This document shows positions 11,913-25,282 of a stretch of DNA of 64,000 nt, piece after piece. The stretch spans positions 2,069,238-2,133,237 of the forward strand of contig VXAY01003830.1 in NCBI GenBank assembly GCA_013399855.1, in the 5' to 3' direction. Each line of letters opens with the position of its first letter. Positions within the stretch are counted from its first letter, which is position 1. The stretch comes from Oxyruncus cristatus. Lineage: Eukaryota > Chordata > Aves > Passeriformes > Cotingidae. Under the pieces are notes generated by a model. That model did no database searches, was not told where the DNA came from, and saw only the letters and a program-made list of their open reading frames with translations. Made by a program: the position numbers and the translations under genes.

Positions 11913-14900
11913 TTCCTTCCCATGTGATTTAGGAAGCACCACTCAGTGACTGCAGCTAGCTAATGTTGTGAAGGCTTGTGGACCTCCCTCACTCTGAAGG
12001 AGCATGCTCCTAGCCTTGCTAGCCCTGCTTGTTTCCAGAGCATCAGGGGCCTGTGGGCAGCTGTGGCAGACTTTTCGCCAAATTGCCACTATTCTCATTT
12101 TGATTGTTGTGGTGTCGAAGGTGATGAAACACACCTAGTCACTGGGCCCTCATATATACACAGCTTTTCATTAAAAGAACAGCTATCCTATTAATTTGTC
12201 TATCGTTACATTAGATGTATGTGTTAAGAAGCAAAAGAATAAATGATGCCCGAGATATATAACTTTAAAGAGCAGAACATCCAAATTACAATCGAGGGTG
12301 AGGTATCGAAGCAAATACACTGTGAATTGCATGTGGATTAAAGAAACACACTTATACAAACTCACGAATTCATTGTTAGTCCAATTAAGGTATTAGAAAT
12401 TTAATAAAAATTTCATTACTAATTTAGTTACAAGGATGCTAACACATACAGTTGAAATTATCTAATTACAACAAATTTTCATTTATAATACAATTATTGA
12501 ACACAGATTTCCTAATATCTATCCCTGTCTCTTTTACACTCGTCTTTATTATTCTGGGCCAGTAGATCAAATAGTGTTACTGTTCCTTAAGGAGAATATA
12601 ATAGGGGAGCAGAGTTGTACCGTGGATCCAACATCCCAGGTGCTTCACTGACAGGAAAATGGTGATTGTAGTAAGACTTCTTCCTTCTCATTTCTGGTTT
12701 CACTTGGTGTTATTTTTATATCTTTACTAACAAACTTATTTGCTCTTTCTTCAATGGTTTGCAAATTCTGTGTTATCCTTGGGTTTTAGTATATATAGTG
12801 TATTTCCGTGTGTTGGATAGTTGACTTTTGCTGTCTTTGTCACCACTGTATCCAGTACTACCCTGGTCTATGGCCCTAAGTCTTCTGATGCCATCCTGTT
12901 CTTGCACTTTGAAGGCCCATTCTGCATTTTGTGCTTGAATTTTTGGAGACCCCTGTTTTCCGTCAAATTCCTTGGAGCTGTTCTTTCCCAATAATGTAAT
13001 CAGCATTATATTAGCACAATCCAGTCAAGCATACAGTCTCATTCAAGGGTAATTCAAAGGTTCATGCCACAAAAAAAAAGAATGCACTACAAGAACATCT
13101 GATATATTTTGGTAACTACTTGCTGTTAATACCTATTAGTTATGGCAGCATCACTGTTATCAAAATTGCTTTACCAGAGGAGGAATTTCAGTCACTAGAA
13201 ATGGAGTAGCCATTTTAAAAAGTTTATAGACTGTTCTTAACTTGTCAGTATGAGTTAGTAGCTTCTAGAGTTAAGAGCAGATTTGAACAGTGGAACTCAA
13301 ATCCTTAGTGCACTTTGCACATTGTCAAAAGCTGTGTAGGATTAACCATGGAGTAATTCTGGTTGACTGCATTGCATATGCAAAATTCTTTGCTAGGCAG
13401 TACTGGGATGCTGTTACTAATTCATTGGTTTCAGCTAATTGCTATCATAAACATGATTTAATTCTGGTCATAAACTTAACAATTGTTTAAAATCCGTTTA
13501 TGTTTTGCCAAGGTATTTACACCACCTTAAGCAGGTTGGTAACATGGAACGAGGGCAGTTCAATATGCCTATTATCAAGTCCTCTCTCATTCAAGATCAG
13601 ACATTTTGACAGTTACATATTTGAAAAATGATTTGGAATTTTGTACTGAAAACTGTGGAGTGACTCCATTAGAAGAAAGACTTTTAAAAATAAAACATCC
13701 CAGTTACAAGGGAAAATTCTGTGAAGGAGTAAAATTTGTTGCAGAGAAGAGGGAAAACTGGGAAACAAACTTCTAAGAGCTGTATTAGTGGAAGGTCTTC
13801 AGGGTAGAAGAGTTCAAGCTTATTTTAGAAAACAGTGTTTGAATAAAATTGATAAGGAGTTGAAAAGGATTTAGTGACAGATTTAAAGGCATTAAAAGGT
13901 ACTAAAACTTATAACATTTGATGAAAAATAGTGTCTGAAGATGCGGTGGCAGAACTCTCCACTGGTATTTTGAGAAATCTGCTCAAAAATATCAACCCTT
14001 CTTCAGACTTTCAGGCACCAACCATCAGTTCTCTTAGTCAACAAACCAAATATTCAGGGAGCTACTTAAACATAAAATTCTGATTTAGAACCACATTGCA
14101 AATGGATCATTAAACCAATCTACCTCATCTACTACCTCCTGTAGTTCTTTGTTGAACAAGTGCTAAGTGCTCTTTGCTTTCAGCTTGTCTGTTTGACAAA
14201 CACAACTATGGTAAATCCAAAGCAACTGAACTTAATCTCTGCTTTGTTTGGAATTTTTAACAATTTTTTCAGACTTAGTGAAGGCATCATGTACTTACAA
14301 GCTTGTATGCTTTTTCCAGCTATTTCAGATGTTCTAATACACTATCTCATTTTTTTTTCTCTCGGAAAAGACAAAAATTGACAGAACAGATGTGTTCCTG
14401 CTATCCTGGGTGGTAGAACTATGTGGGGATAAGGATGGAGAATCCACATGCAACGCAAGATTTCAGGCTTGCAAGCCTAAGCAGCAGTTGGGGCTCCCAC
14501 ACAAAAGCAGGAATATGAAATTTAAAACAAGACTAGAAGCTATTGGAAAGTCACAATTATTTAGAGGAATGAGGGCTGTAAATTCTTCTGTAGCCAAGGA
14601 TAAAGGAATAAAAGTGGAAAGAGCAGAAGGAAACATAACTACTCTACTTAGCTTGTGCACACCCATCTCTGCTGTAGGAAACAGAGAGGCTGTGATCTAC
14701 TGTCTATCTACAGATACTAGATGGACAGTTTCTGACAAGAAAAAAGAAAGGCATTGCGCAATGGGTAAAGAAGCACTCAGTCCAGTGAAAATAAAGAACT
14801 AGACGGGTGCTTTATGATGAGGACAGAAAGCCTTCTGCATACCCAACTTGGAAACAACTTCAAGTCACATAGACCTAAGATGTCACAGAAAAGGGTAGAT

Positions 14901-15159
14901 GCTTCTTAGTTTAATATTTTGGTTTAGTTGATCTATCTGATATGGTGAAAAACATTCGGAGGGTAACACGCTGTCTGTTACTGTGGCTATATTTGTAGCT
15001 ATTAAGGTTATTTTCTGAGTTGCTTCTGGAGAAGAGGAAAAGTAGCCACAGGCATGTGTATGTTGAAAGTGGGAAAAGCTTACTCACCCTCAGAGAAGTG
15101 GTAGGCACAGTCAGTTGGGCATATTGATCTATCACTAGAAGATTAGGAACAGGAGAACA
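11913..15159. other. Intergenic, no gene recognised
   Basis: AT-rich sequence. The longest open frame here is 136 codons on the + strand (14392-14802). It is not recognised. It lies 360 bp upstream of the visible start of a CR1 element and could in principle belong to a degraded CR1 5' region, but I see no family motif in it. Confidence 0.45.
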
Positions 15160-16955
15160 CATCTGATCAACATGCGGCTGAAGTGTGTCTACACCAAGAA
15201 CACAGTATGGATAACAAACAGGAGTGGCTGGATGCCACTGGCAGCAGGAAAGATATGAGGTAGTTGCCATGGTGGAAACATGGTGTGATGACTCACATGA
15301 CTGGAGTGCTGCAATGCATGGCTACAACTCGTCAGAAGGGACAGGCAAGGAAGGAGAGGCGGTGGTCTACCCTATTTGTTAAGGAGTGTTTTAATTGTCT
15401 AGGGTGGAATGGTGGTGATGACAGACTTGAGTGTTTATGGGAAAGAATCAGGGGATGGCCAACAAGGCAGGTATCTGTGTTGGAGTCCATTATAAACCAC
15501 CCAGGCAGGATGAAGAGGCAGGTGAAGTATTCTATAGGGAGCTGGCTGATGTTTCATGGTGGCTAGCCTGTGTTCTTGTGGGAGACTTTAACTTGCTTGA
15601 TGTCTTCTGGAAACTCAATATAGAGGAGAGGAGGCAGCCTAGGAGGTTTCTGGAGTGTGTGGAAGATAACTTCCTGACACAGCTGGTAAGCAAGCTTACC
15701 AGGGGAGGTGCCCTGCTAGATCTGCTGTTCACAGAGTAGGGCTGGTGGAAGATGTGGTGGTCGGAGGCTGTCTTGGGCACAGTGACCACAAAATGATAGA
15801 CTTCTTAATTCTTGGTGAAGTAAGGGAGCAGGTCAACAAAACCTCTGCCTTGGACTTCCAGAGGGCAGTCACTGGCCTGTTCTGGACACTGATTCAGAGA
15901 GTCCCTTTGGAAACAGTCCTTAACAACAAAGGGTCCAGGAAGGCTGAACATACTTTCAGAAGGAAATCTTAAAGGCACGGGAGAAGGTCATTCCCATGTG
16001 CTGAAAGACAAACTACCGGGGAATAAAACTGTCCTGGCTGAACAGAGAGCTTTCACATGAACTCAGGAAAAAAAAATAGAGTTTATGACCTTCAGAAAAG
16101 GGAGTAGGCAACTCAGGAAGAGTACAAGGATGTGGTTAGGTCATACAGAGAGAAAATTAGAAAGGCGAAAGCTCAGCTAGAACTCAATCTGGCTACTACT
16201 GTGAAAGATAATAAAAAATGTTTTTATAAATACATTAACAACAAAAGGAGGGCCAAGAAAAATCTCTATCCTCTATTGGATGTAGGGCGGAACATTGTCA
16301 CCAAGGATGAGGAAAGGCTGAGGTACTTAATGCATTCTTTGCCTCACTCTTTAACAGAAAGACCAGTTATGCTCAGGGCAACCAGCCCCCTAGGCTGGTA
16401 GACAGGGAAAAGGAGCAGAATAGACCCTCTGCAATCCAGGAGGAAGTAGTTAGTGGTTGGTGTGCCTCTCAGACACTCACAAGTCTATGGGGCTGGATGG
16501 GATTCACCTGACGGTACTGAGGGCACTGGTAGAAAAGCTTGCCAGGCCACTCTACAACATTTTTCATCAGTCCTGTCTAACCAGAGAGGTCCCAGACAAC
16601 TAGAGGTTAGGCAGGGTGATACCAATCTACTAGAAGAGTCAGAAGGAGGATATGGGGAACTACAAGCCTGTCAGTCTGATCTTAGTGTCAGGGAAGGTCA
16701 TGGAACAGATCATCTTGAGTGTGATCACATGGCGTGCGATCACATGGCATATGATCATGCAGGACAGCCAGGGTATCAGGCCCAGGTGACATGAGTTTAG
16801 GAAAGGCAGGTCCTGCTTGACCAACCTTATCTCTTTTTATGACCAGGTTATGCACCCAGTGGATGAGGAAAAGGCTGTGGGTGTTGTCTACCTGTACTTC
16901 AGCAAAGCCTTTGATACTGTCTCCTACAGAATTCACCAGGAAAAGCTAGCAGCCG
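15160..16955 (+). mobile_element. CR1 LINE copy with endonuclease and partial RT, degraded
   Basis: Reading across frames, the order of CR1 ORF2 parts is clear. Near 15270-15300 is E-T-W-C-D-D-S-H-D-W-S, the endonuclease N-terminal signature. Near 15570-15600 is V-L-V-G-D-F-N with the GDFN motif. Near 15770-15800 is G-H-S-D-H-K with the SDH catalytic motif. Near 16180-16260 is the LNLA..VK.NKK.FYKYI linker. From about 16640 come RT blocks (NYKPVSL, GKVMEQIIL, KGRSCLTNLISFYD). The RT motif A reads VYLYFSKAFDTV at about 16888-16923, with Tyr where the family has its catalytic Asp. Several frameshifts and stops separate these parts. It is one of the longer CR1 copies here because it reaches into the endonuclease. 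The left boundary is approximate. Confidence 0.87.
16723..16767 (+). repeat. 15-bp tandem repeat inside the CR1 copy
   Basis: GATCACATGGC occurs at 16723-16733 and 16738-16748 (period 15), followed by a diverged third unit beginning GATCATGC at 16753. Ordinary CR1 copies have a single equivalent segment here, so this is a small local expansion. The 15-bp period preserves reading frame (C-D-H-M-A twice, then Y-D-H-A-G). Confidence 0.7.
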
Positions 16956-17043
16956 GTCCCTTCACCATCCTCATTGCCCTCCTTTGGATGCTCTCTAATA
17001 GCTTGTCTCTTTTATACTATGGTGCCCAAAACTACGTGCTATC
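16956..17043 (-). mobile_element. Inverted CR1 fragment joined to the end of the preceding copy
   Basis: The + strand text 'cttcaccatcctcattgccc', 'tcctttggatgctctctaat' and 'atggtgcccaaaactac' is the reverse complement of the CR1 RT C-terminal region that encodes the 'qFWAPQ...LE.VQRRA' block, readable in sense in the 33.4-kb copy. It directly abuts the + strand CR1, so orientation switches at about 16955. This could be an inversion formed during insertion or a second, independent insertion. Confidence 0.68.
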
Positions 17044-20000
17044 ATAACGGGCTGTGGAAGATAGATGGTGGAAATTCCTCAGCTACGGGACACTGCAAAA
17101 TTCTGCATGAATGGCAGCTTCTACTGGACATCCGTCATCAGCCTCTGGCACACTAAGACTGGTAGCTACTAACATACAACAACCTTTGAGATACTTTCTA
17201 AAAAAGAAAGGTGAGCCTCTGAGTGGACAATGTTTGGCCAGGAGCTAATGAGTATTGAATGGTATAAAAGGATTAGTAGTTTAGAAGAAATATTTTCAAG
17301 TAAATGCGATATGAAGCAAAATAGAATAGAAAATTAAATTACATTTTATTTTATTAAATCAGATTAAATGATAATGATTTTTTTTTCCAGACTAAATAAA
17401 GAATCTGTTTTTCATGATTAATACAGTCTGGCAACTGAGGTGAAGCTTCACAAAAACATACAATGTTTTCAACAGCTATTAGGGTAATCGAAGACTCTGA
17501 CATACAGAGTATCATTTGCAACACAGCTGAAGCAGAAGATAATATGAGTACCACCAGTCTTGTCAGTGGTATTATTGTAGGAGATACTTTCAAGAGAATG
17601 GTTGAATTACTACACAGAAGGATCATTCTTAAGAATAATAATCATCAGAGATACAAACCAAAGCAGCTGTTTCATCAGTCTCCAATCAAAAGGGTGAATT
17701 GGTATTGATAATCATAACTGGTAACGGCCTTCCTGAGAGCATATGATAAACCATAATTCTTCCACTTTCAAAAATAGTTGATTTCTGTATTATTCACCAG
17801 AATTATCTTTGCACAGCAACAAATTTTTTCATGCTAGAATGATGAATTTTCATCATATGCAAATGCTAGAATGTCCAAGTCAGTAATTAAAGACAACTGC
17901 AGAAAAAACAGTTTGTCTAGGAGCAACAGACCTAAGACTAAGGGTCTTCTAATACTGCTTTCTGGTATTGTTTGAGAGAGAAAAATATTCTTCTCTGTTT
18001 CTCTTCTATGTTTAAAAAAAGAAATCAAACTTTCATATTGACGATGCAATGAAGTAGTTTTGAAAACATACCATGAAGTACATCTTTAAAATACTGGCAG
18101 ACCTCTGCATTATGACTCAGTGGAATATGCCTATATTCTTTAACCTCCATGCTATCCCAGTGCTGCTAAAGGTTGAAAAGCTGGATGTCATCAACAAATG
18201 GTTTTTGGTAATTAACAGAGTTTTCTTTACACAATCTAGTGAGGACCTGTCATAACAGCCTACTTAGAAAGATAGGGGTTTTTTCCTTTTTCTCTCAATA
18301 ATTAAACTTGGAAGCAATGCTGGTTTTACATGAAGTATTTTGAACCTGTTCCTACCACTGCAAATAAATCTATCGACCTGACCGCTGGGTGTACACCAAG
18401 CTATATTGGAGGACAGTTCTATTTGATTATGTAGTGAATATACAATAACAATTAAACTAATTTGAAGCTTAGCCAGATCTCTGCTTATTTCTCTAGTAAG
18501 CAGAGGAGATACTGATGACAGTAATGTATTCAACATGGGAATTAAACATTTGTTTCTTAAAGTGCTGTATAGTAACCAATAATTAGAAGATAGAAAAGGA
18601 ACCTTAAGAAGAAAGATGGAGATGCAAAAGCAAAGGACAAATTTAGCACAACTTCAGAGAATGTATGTCCTCTATAAAAGGCAGCAAAATACAATCTAAT
18701 ATACCAAGAAGCAATCTCTAAATATCTGAGGCTTTTGTTACAGTTGAGATGTCTAGAGGTCAATTAATAACAATTATGGAAGTTCAGCAAGTGACATAAT
18801 ATATTGCAGAGAGACTTCTGGACAGCATTATATCACCTTTCCTTTAGATTTGCTATGGGATTCTGTTACCAACAGTTTAAATTGGGATTCTGGAGAAAAT
18901 GCTTTTTCAATTATCAGACAGACCAGTCTTATGAGGAGACCTTTTTATCTCTTGTGCTTTGCAGATTAAAAAACTTTTTATATCCTAAGGAGGACTGGTC
19001 AGGATAGGGTATACTGAAAGGCCACTTTCAACTTTCAACAAAGGCCGAGCCAAGTATCAACTGAATCTTTTTGAAACTGGAAAAAGTACAGACCACAGTC
19101 TTTGCCTGCCCCATTATTTTTCTTTTTCACATGTCTTTGTCCTCCTGATCTGACTGGAACTGTAAGTGTTCACAGTAGTCAGGTAGAACAGCTGCCCTGT
19201 TAGCCTCTAACAAAATAAGACCAGACACATCATCAAATAGTACCCTCCTAAGAGCATCCTATAAGCTGTGAAGTGATTCTTATTCTTCTCATTTGATGGG
19301 AATTTTCATCCTACCTGAAGACAAAAGGAATCAGCAAAAAGAAAAGTTTTCTTCCTGTATGATTTCAAAGTATGGGAGCGCATACATTGTCAGGCGTTTT
19401 TGCCATGATTTGTGCCAAGATCCTAATCCTCTAAATAATCACTGTGGCTTTGGCTACATTGGCAAATACTGTAGTGAAATACAGGCAGGTCTTCAGAGAC
19501 AATTGGTTGGTACTGAGAACCCAGCACGCACAGTAAGTGTGGTTGGGAGGGGATTTTCTTTAGACTAGTACCAATCTAGTCCCATTGACTGAAGACCCAT
19601 TAGTGCTGGAGCACAGTATGTTCCAACAGTCCTGGTAAGCACACCCAAAAAGATGCTGCAATCATCTTCATGTACTCCAAGGCTCACTTTTGAATTGAAG
19701 TTCCTCATTTGAACTGAAGTGCCAAAGTATACCATGTACTCTTTGTACATTTGTGCCACTGAGGTACACTGGGTTGAACAGTGTTCCTTCCTCAACAGGG
19801 GAAATAGAGCAAAGACTGGAGAAGAGTTTGAATAGCGCTCGTCTTCTGCCCACAGCATTGGGGTAATCCAAGCTGGACTTAACTTCCTAAATAAAGTAGA
19901 GTGCACCTTGCTGGCCCAGTCCCCTGTAAGACTCTTTGCCTTGTCTGCAGCACACTCATGCCTCACACTGGGAAGTAGTCCTCTTCTTGCTGATCACCAT

Positions 20001-21111
20001 ATTCGCTAGGAAACGCTACTGCCTTTGAAGATGTGTCTTGACAGAGGAAAATCCAGGCTCTTGAGAAATCCAGGGTCCTGGTCTCTGTTTTCTGGGAAAT
20101 TGTCTAACAGGTGAGGGAGAGGCAAAGATAAAATTATGCTGTTAGGGAGAAGAAGTGTTAGGAACTGTGGATTTATGCCCTGTAATACAGGAAAGATCAA
20201 AATGTATTTATTTGCTTTTTTCTGGCTCATGTTGAAAATACTTGAAGGTCTAGTGAAAGGCAATGACAATAGTAATAAGCCAAGGGAATGTTTGTGATTT
20301 GAAATTATCTTTCTCTACCTAAGCACTTCAGCCTAGTTACCATAGATCTGTCTATGCTTCAATTTGTTTTTCATTTCATCATAGCTTAAATGGAGAGGAA
20401 GGGTAACATGCTAAATATAAAGGAATATCATCTTATATGCCATAACAATCCCCCTTCCCCTGGTTGCAAAGAGGGGTGCAGTCTTCTTTCTTCATCCGTT
20501 GTCTTGAGGTTACTTCTCTCGCTTAATTTTTAAGTGCAGCTAAAGCCGTACTGTTAGTAATCACTTTAATGAGTAATGTGAGTGAGCAGTTAAATCAATG
20601 CATCATAGATGAAATCTTAATTAAAATGGTATTTAGTTATGGGAAGTGAGAGTTTCATAATTTATTTTCTATTAAGATGTTGACTGTTTCACTGAAAGCA
20701 ATTATTTTGTGGGTTTAATCACAATATAAAAGCTTCACTGAAGTTACATTTCTGCATCTTTCTGCTCTCCTCCTGTGGATATCCACTATGCTTAAATTTA
20801 AAGGCCCATTCTAAAAGGCCAGTGCCAAAATGCTTGCATTAATTTTCTTTCTTCTTGAGATGTTTTCACATCTTTTGCAACAGTAAGCTACTATGCTGTT
20901 TAAGATAGCTGTCTTGAATTTTATCAGAGTAAACATTCATGTAGGATTAAGCATGATTATGCATATTTAAAACCACTTTTTCTGAATTGCCCTAAGAAGA
21001 ATGGAACTGTTTTCATTTGGGCTGCATGTTTTAAATACCATGCATGTGACTCTGCACTTATGTTTGTGCTTATTCCAATGCACAAATGACACGAACATAT
21101 TTTTTGAAAAT
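17044..21111. other. Intergenic, no gene recognised
   Basis: AT-rich sequence with no recognised exon, RNA gene or repeat family. Open frames are short (maximum 133 codons, 19565-19966, minus strand) and without motif. Confidence 0.5.
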
Positions 21112-21190
21112 GTTCCTGCCCATGGGAGGGGGAATGGACTAGATGACATTTAATGGTTTGTTCCAACCCAAAGTATTCTATGACTCTATA
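21112..21190 (+). mobile_element. CR1 3'-tail fragment
   Basis: Contains the CR1 3' terminal order 'cctgcccatgggagg', 'ggaatggactagatgacatt', 'tgttccaacccaaagtattc' and 'tatgactctat'. Only the last about 80 bp of the element is present, a strongly 5'-truncated, old insertion. Confidence 0.85.
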
Positions 21191-24100
21191 AATCTAGGGG
21201 GTGAGGTAAATTGCTTTGTGAATTCACAGTTAAGGTCTACATTTGCAATTTCACCAAAATATTGTTTATGTTAATCTACCCTTTTGAAGATGTGACTGCA
21301 GTGGTCCTTGAGCTCTTGCTGTTCTATACACTTTTTCTGGTGGAGGACAGAACACTATAATAATTTCTTCTTCCCTCTCCGCACATTGGATAACTTTGCT
21401 CTCAGCAGGGTAAGTGTTCCCTACAGAACTATGTGAGAGCCATCAGCATCCCTCAAGCACAGTGAATGAAGATGGACCATCCACTAAGGCCAGGCTCTCA
21501 AAGCTCTTATGTACTCAAAATGGTATGCAGTGGCTGAAATAGTACATCAAGTCTCATATGTCCCTGTCAGGGAAGTAGCTATATTCAAGAGAAATAGAGC
21601 AGATGTAGGATGTCAGCTATGGAAAATTACATACAAGTGGTTTTGGGTTACTCAGTAGTCTTGAACAATTTAATTTTGAAGAATCAAAATGCTCTTTGAT
21701 ACTAAGTGTGAAGGCTCCCAGGTGAAAAATACAGCAATATTAGCTATTTATATATTAATGTGGGGGATTTTTTTCCCTTCCTTCTGTTTGGACTTCAGCT
21801 TTAAGTATGAAAATTCTTTCTCATATCCTTTTAGATGAATTACAGATTGTAGGTACCTTGGGGTTGAATAGGTGGCTTCCAGACTGGAAGACAAGAATTT
21901 GTGCTAAGTGCCTTTGCTCTTTTTACAGTGCCTGAGGGTTAGGTGTATTTCTGTGGAATCCAAATCAATAATTACACTTTTAAGAAGTTAGAGAACAGGT
22001 GATACCCCCTGGCTGTGTTTTGGAGGTCTTTTACACTGAATTAATCCTGTTATCATGCACTCCTCAAGCCTGGAGGTTAGAAAGATTTCTGATGAGCTTG
22101 GGTAGAATTTAGGTGCTGAGCTGCTCAAACCAGTGCTCCTTTGGGTGTTTGTGTGGGTGTTGCTCTACAGTTCTAAAGGAATTTGTTAAGAGTACATATG
22201 TTTTCTCTGGATCTTTCACTATTAGGTAGCAACAGAGCTGAAAGTTAAGATGAGATTTTACATTTAAATACTTAAAATATTTACCAAATTCAAGCTTTCA
22301 TTATTTTTCTTCTTCCGTTTGTCAGCATGCCATCACTTCCCATTTTATAACTGATATTCTACACTGTGATGAATTAATCAATATTCACTCCTTTTTTCTA
22401 TAGACTTAACCAAACTGAAACTTTCATCTGTAAATTTTTCTATTTCTTCTCTTTGAAACCATTACTTCAGTGAGGAATCAGTTAAATAAGATAAGCTCAA
22501 GAACGATTCATAAGAACTCAAGATTCATGTTTTTAACATGGAAAGTTAACACTCTGACAGTAGTCTCAAGTAGTTTCTGAAAGATGGCATTACATTCCTA
22601 TTCACCTCAGTACTATGCAGCTCTTTTAACAAATAACTGATAGACTTAAAATGGTTTTGAAAGACAGTGAATTATGAAACCTGTTCTTCTATTCATATAC
22701 TCGTTAAATATGACTGAAGAAGATAGAGACAGTGGTTTTCCTTAGCAAACCCCAAACTTAGTAATAATAGTGATTTGAATCCTGCAGTTTTGCTTAACCT
22801 TGATCACTTTGCTATTTCTGAAGTCATGCCTAGCAGGTTTGAAATGATACCATTGACTCCTTTCTTCACCTCTAGGCTTTTTTTTTTTTTTTTTTGACAG
22901 CCTTTTTACTCTCAGCAGCAGAAGGTGTTTTTAACTGAGAATTTAAATAGTTTTTAGGTTAGCTGTACCAGTACTGTAGTCAGCAAGAAGCTGAGAAATA
23001 TCAGCAGGCCTTAATAACTAACTCACTGTCCTTCAGTGTATTACCATATGTGAGCATCTCCTTCTTCTAGACACCCAACTAGATAATTTGCCCAGCTTTT
23101 CTTTAATATTCTCTTTTCCATTTTGCAGTTTTTATTTATTACTTCTTTTATTTTTCCTAGGAATACAGACCACCTGAATTGGTTGAGTTGACTTCTCTTC
23201 CCGCAAGTTTTCTTCTGGTAGTTAGAGATTTTTTATTATTTTTTGTTCTGTGTTGGCTTTTCAAAACTTCTACACCCATTTTCCACTTAGTATTTTACTT
23301 ACTCATGGAATAATTTCTTCTAATTTTGAAAGGGATGGATTTTTACCATTCTTTACATTAAAGTACAAGGAAAATTCAGATTTGGGACTATCTGAAAATG
23401 GCTTGTCCTGATGTCATACTTAGTCTTGTATCATTTGAGAAATCTCACTGGTGCTGTGTTCATTTTAATTTTATTTTAATAGTAATTTTATATGTCTTAG
23501 CATTCTAAACCCAGAAATCAAATGAAAAATTTCATTTTCTTACTATTCATGCTATGTATTACTTCAGCCATAATCTGCCATCTCTTTCAGTAGTAGCAAG
23601 CTGCTGTGTCTACACAGGGGTGACATTAAGTTTTTAAATAGATGCTCCAAACTGCTCATGTAGAAAGAAGATACATTGGAATCCTGTAAGTACACTTAAA
23701 CTTCTTATGTCAAATTTTCTCAGTAGTCACTTTAATTGCACAATATCTTTCAGTGGCAGGATGAAATTTTATAGACTGGTAAAGAGTTTTAATGATTCCA
23801 TAAACATCAGATGCAAAGACATAAGAAGATTCATTGCATATTTTGCAAAATACAGTTGATTTGAGAGATCAATCCATAATAAACCTTAGAACCATGGCTA
23901 CTTTCAGGGCAGAAGGACTTCCCTAGAGAGAAAGGGACTTGGGGACAGGCTGTGCTTATTGTCTTGCTGAGGGGGACGGTAATCCTGCTCCTTGGAGCTA
24001 GTGCCACCAGCTGCAGCAGAGGAGCTGCTTCTGCACTTACTCTGTAATAAATGCATATGCTTTCCTCTAAGCTCATGCCTCTGCCATCATGCTAGGATGC

Positions 24101-24589
24101 TGCCTGCTGTGTTAATCCACCAGTAAAGAGACCTCAGGTCATACAATAATATGTGCCTTTACCGTCTGCCAGTACCCACAGGACTGGCTATTAATTTTCA
24201 AGTCATTGAATTTTCACTTAATGTACTGCAGCTCTCTGAAGCGTGGTGAGTTTCTTTAACCATTAAAGCAGCTGTAAGCTGTACACATAAAATAATAATC
24301 AGATGATGATATGTTAAAGACAAAACACTGCCTTTCATCAGAATAACTACTAGATGGGGGGTTATTTACATTTCTGTGCAGTGACAACTTGACTCGAAGA
24401 AGTATGATGGTGATGGTGGTGACTATAAAACGGTTTGCTCCTTACACTGTGAACACGTTGTGCAGCTAACTCCAGAAGTGCTACATAAAGAGCTGCGAGC
24501 AGGGGCATCTCAGGGGCCGGAAATTTGGGTTGGGGAGAGATTCAGGGGCTACTGACCCTGAAGACGAGAGAAGAAATAACGCGTTGTCT
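21191..24589. other. Upstream region of GABRG1, no gene recognised
   Basis: AT-rich sequence leading to the CpG island. It includes an 18-nt T run at 22878-22895. At 24423-24430 'ctataaaa' could act as a TATA box, but it is 1.29 kb before the GABRG1 start codon and nothing else supports it. No exon was recognised. Confidence 0.45.
22878..22895. repeat. Poly-T run
   Basis: Uninterrupted run of T in the + strand. It may be simple sequence or the A-tail of a lost insertion on the other strand; no attached element is recognised. Confidence 0.6.
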
Positions 24590-24909
24590 AAGCTCTGGTG
24601 CCGTCTGGACGTGACCGCCCGTCCCCACGGCCGGGGCAGAGGCTGAGAGCGCGGAACCTCCGGTCGCCTCCGCCGCCGCGGTGCTTTCCCTGCGGTGTTC
24701 GGGAGGGGGGTAGCTGGCGGGGTGTGTTTGCTACTTTCCCGCGTACATCTCCCAAGAGAAGCAGAAAAGGGGGAGCAGCCGAGGAGGACGCAAAGAGGAA
24801 AACAAAGGGGAAAAAACCCGAAAACCGCGCGTTTTGCACGCCCTGGCGCATCCCACAGCTCAGCGCCGCACATCGCCCCCATCCCCCCCCGACACCTCGT
24901 CCCCGCCCC
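24590..24909. promoter_or_regulatory. CpG-rich block, left part of the GABRG1 promoter island
   Basis: Abrupt change from AT-rich DNA to GC-rich DNA with many CpG dinucleotides. It ends in C runs (24876-24880, 24883-24890, 24901-24904, 24906-24909) directly at an assembly gap. The position 0.8-1.1 kb upstream of the signal-peptide exon makes it likely promoter or 5' untranslated sequence of GABRG1. Overlapping open frames on both strands are a consequence of GC richness. No transcription start can be fixed from sequence. Confidence 0.6.
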
Positions 24910-25282
24910 NNNNNNNNNNNNNNNNNNNNNNNNNNNNNNNNNNNNNNNNNNNNNNNNNNNNNNNNNNNNNNNNNNNNNNNNNNNNNNNNNNNNNNNNNNN
25001 NNNNNNNNNNNNNNNNNNNNNNNNNNNNNNNNNNNNNNNNNNNNNNNNNNNNNNNNNNNNNNNNNNNNNNNNNNNNNNNNNNNNNNNNNNNNNNNNNNNN
25101 NNNNNNNNNNNNNNNNNNNNNNNNNNNNNNNNNNNNNNNNNNNNNNNNNNNNNNNNNNNNNNNNNNNNNNNNNNNNNNNNNNNNNNNNNNNNNNNNNNNN
25201 NNNNNNNNNNNNNNNNNNNNNNNNNNNNNNNNNNNNNNNNNNNNNNNNNNNNNNNNNNNNNNNNNNNNNNNNNNNNNNNNNN
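24910..25282. other. Assembly gap (373 N)
   Basis: Run of N between C-rich sequence on the left and (TA)n on the right, both typical sites of sequencing dropout. It lies within the GABRG1 promoter island, so part of the promoter or 5' untranslated exon may be missing. The true gap length may differ from 373. Confidence 0.99.

Noticed and set aside
1..24500. Terminal exons of GABRA2 or another neighbouring gene
   Set aside because: Expected nearby from mammalian gene order, but no transmembrane-domain or other receptor sequence could be read on either strand.
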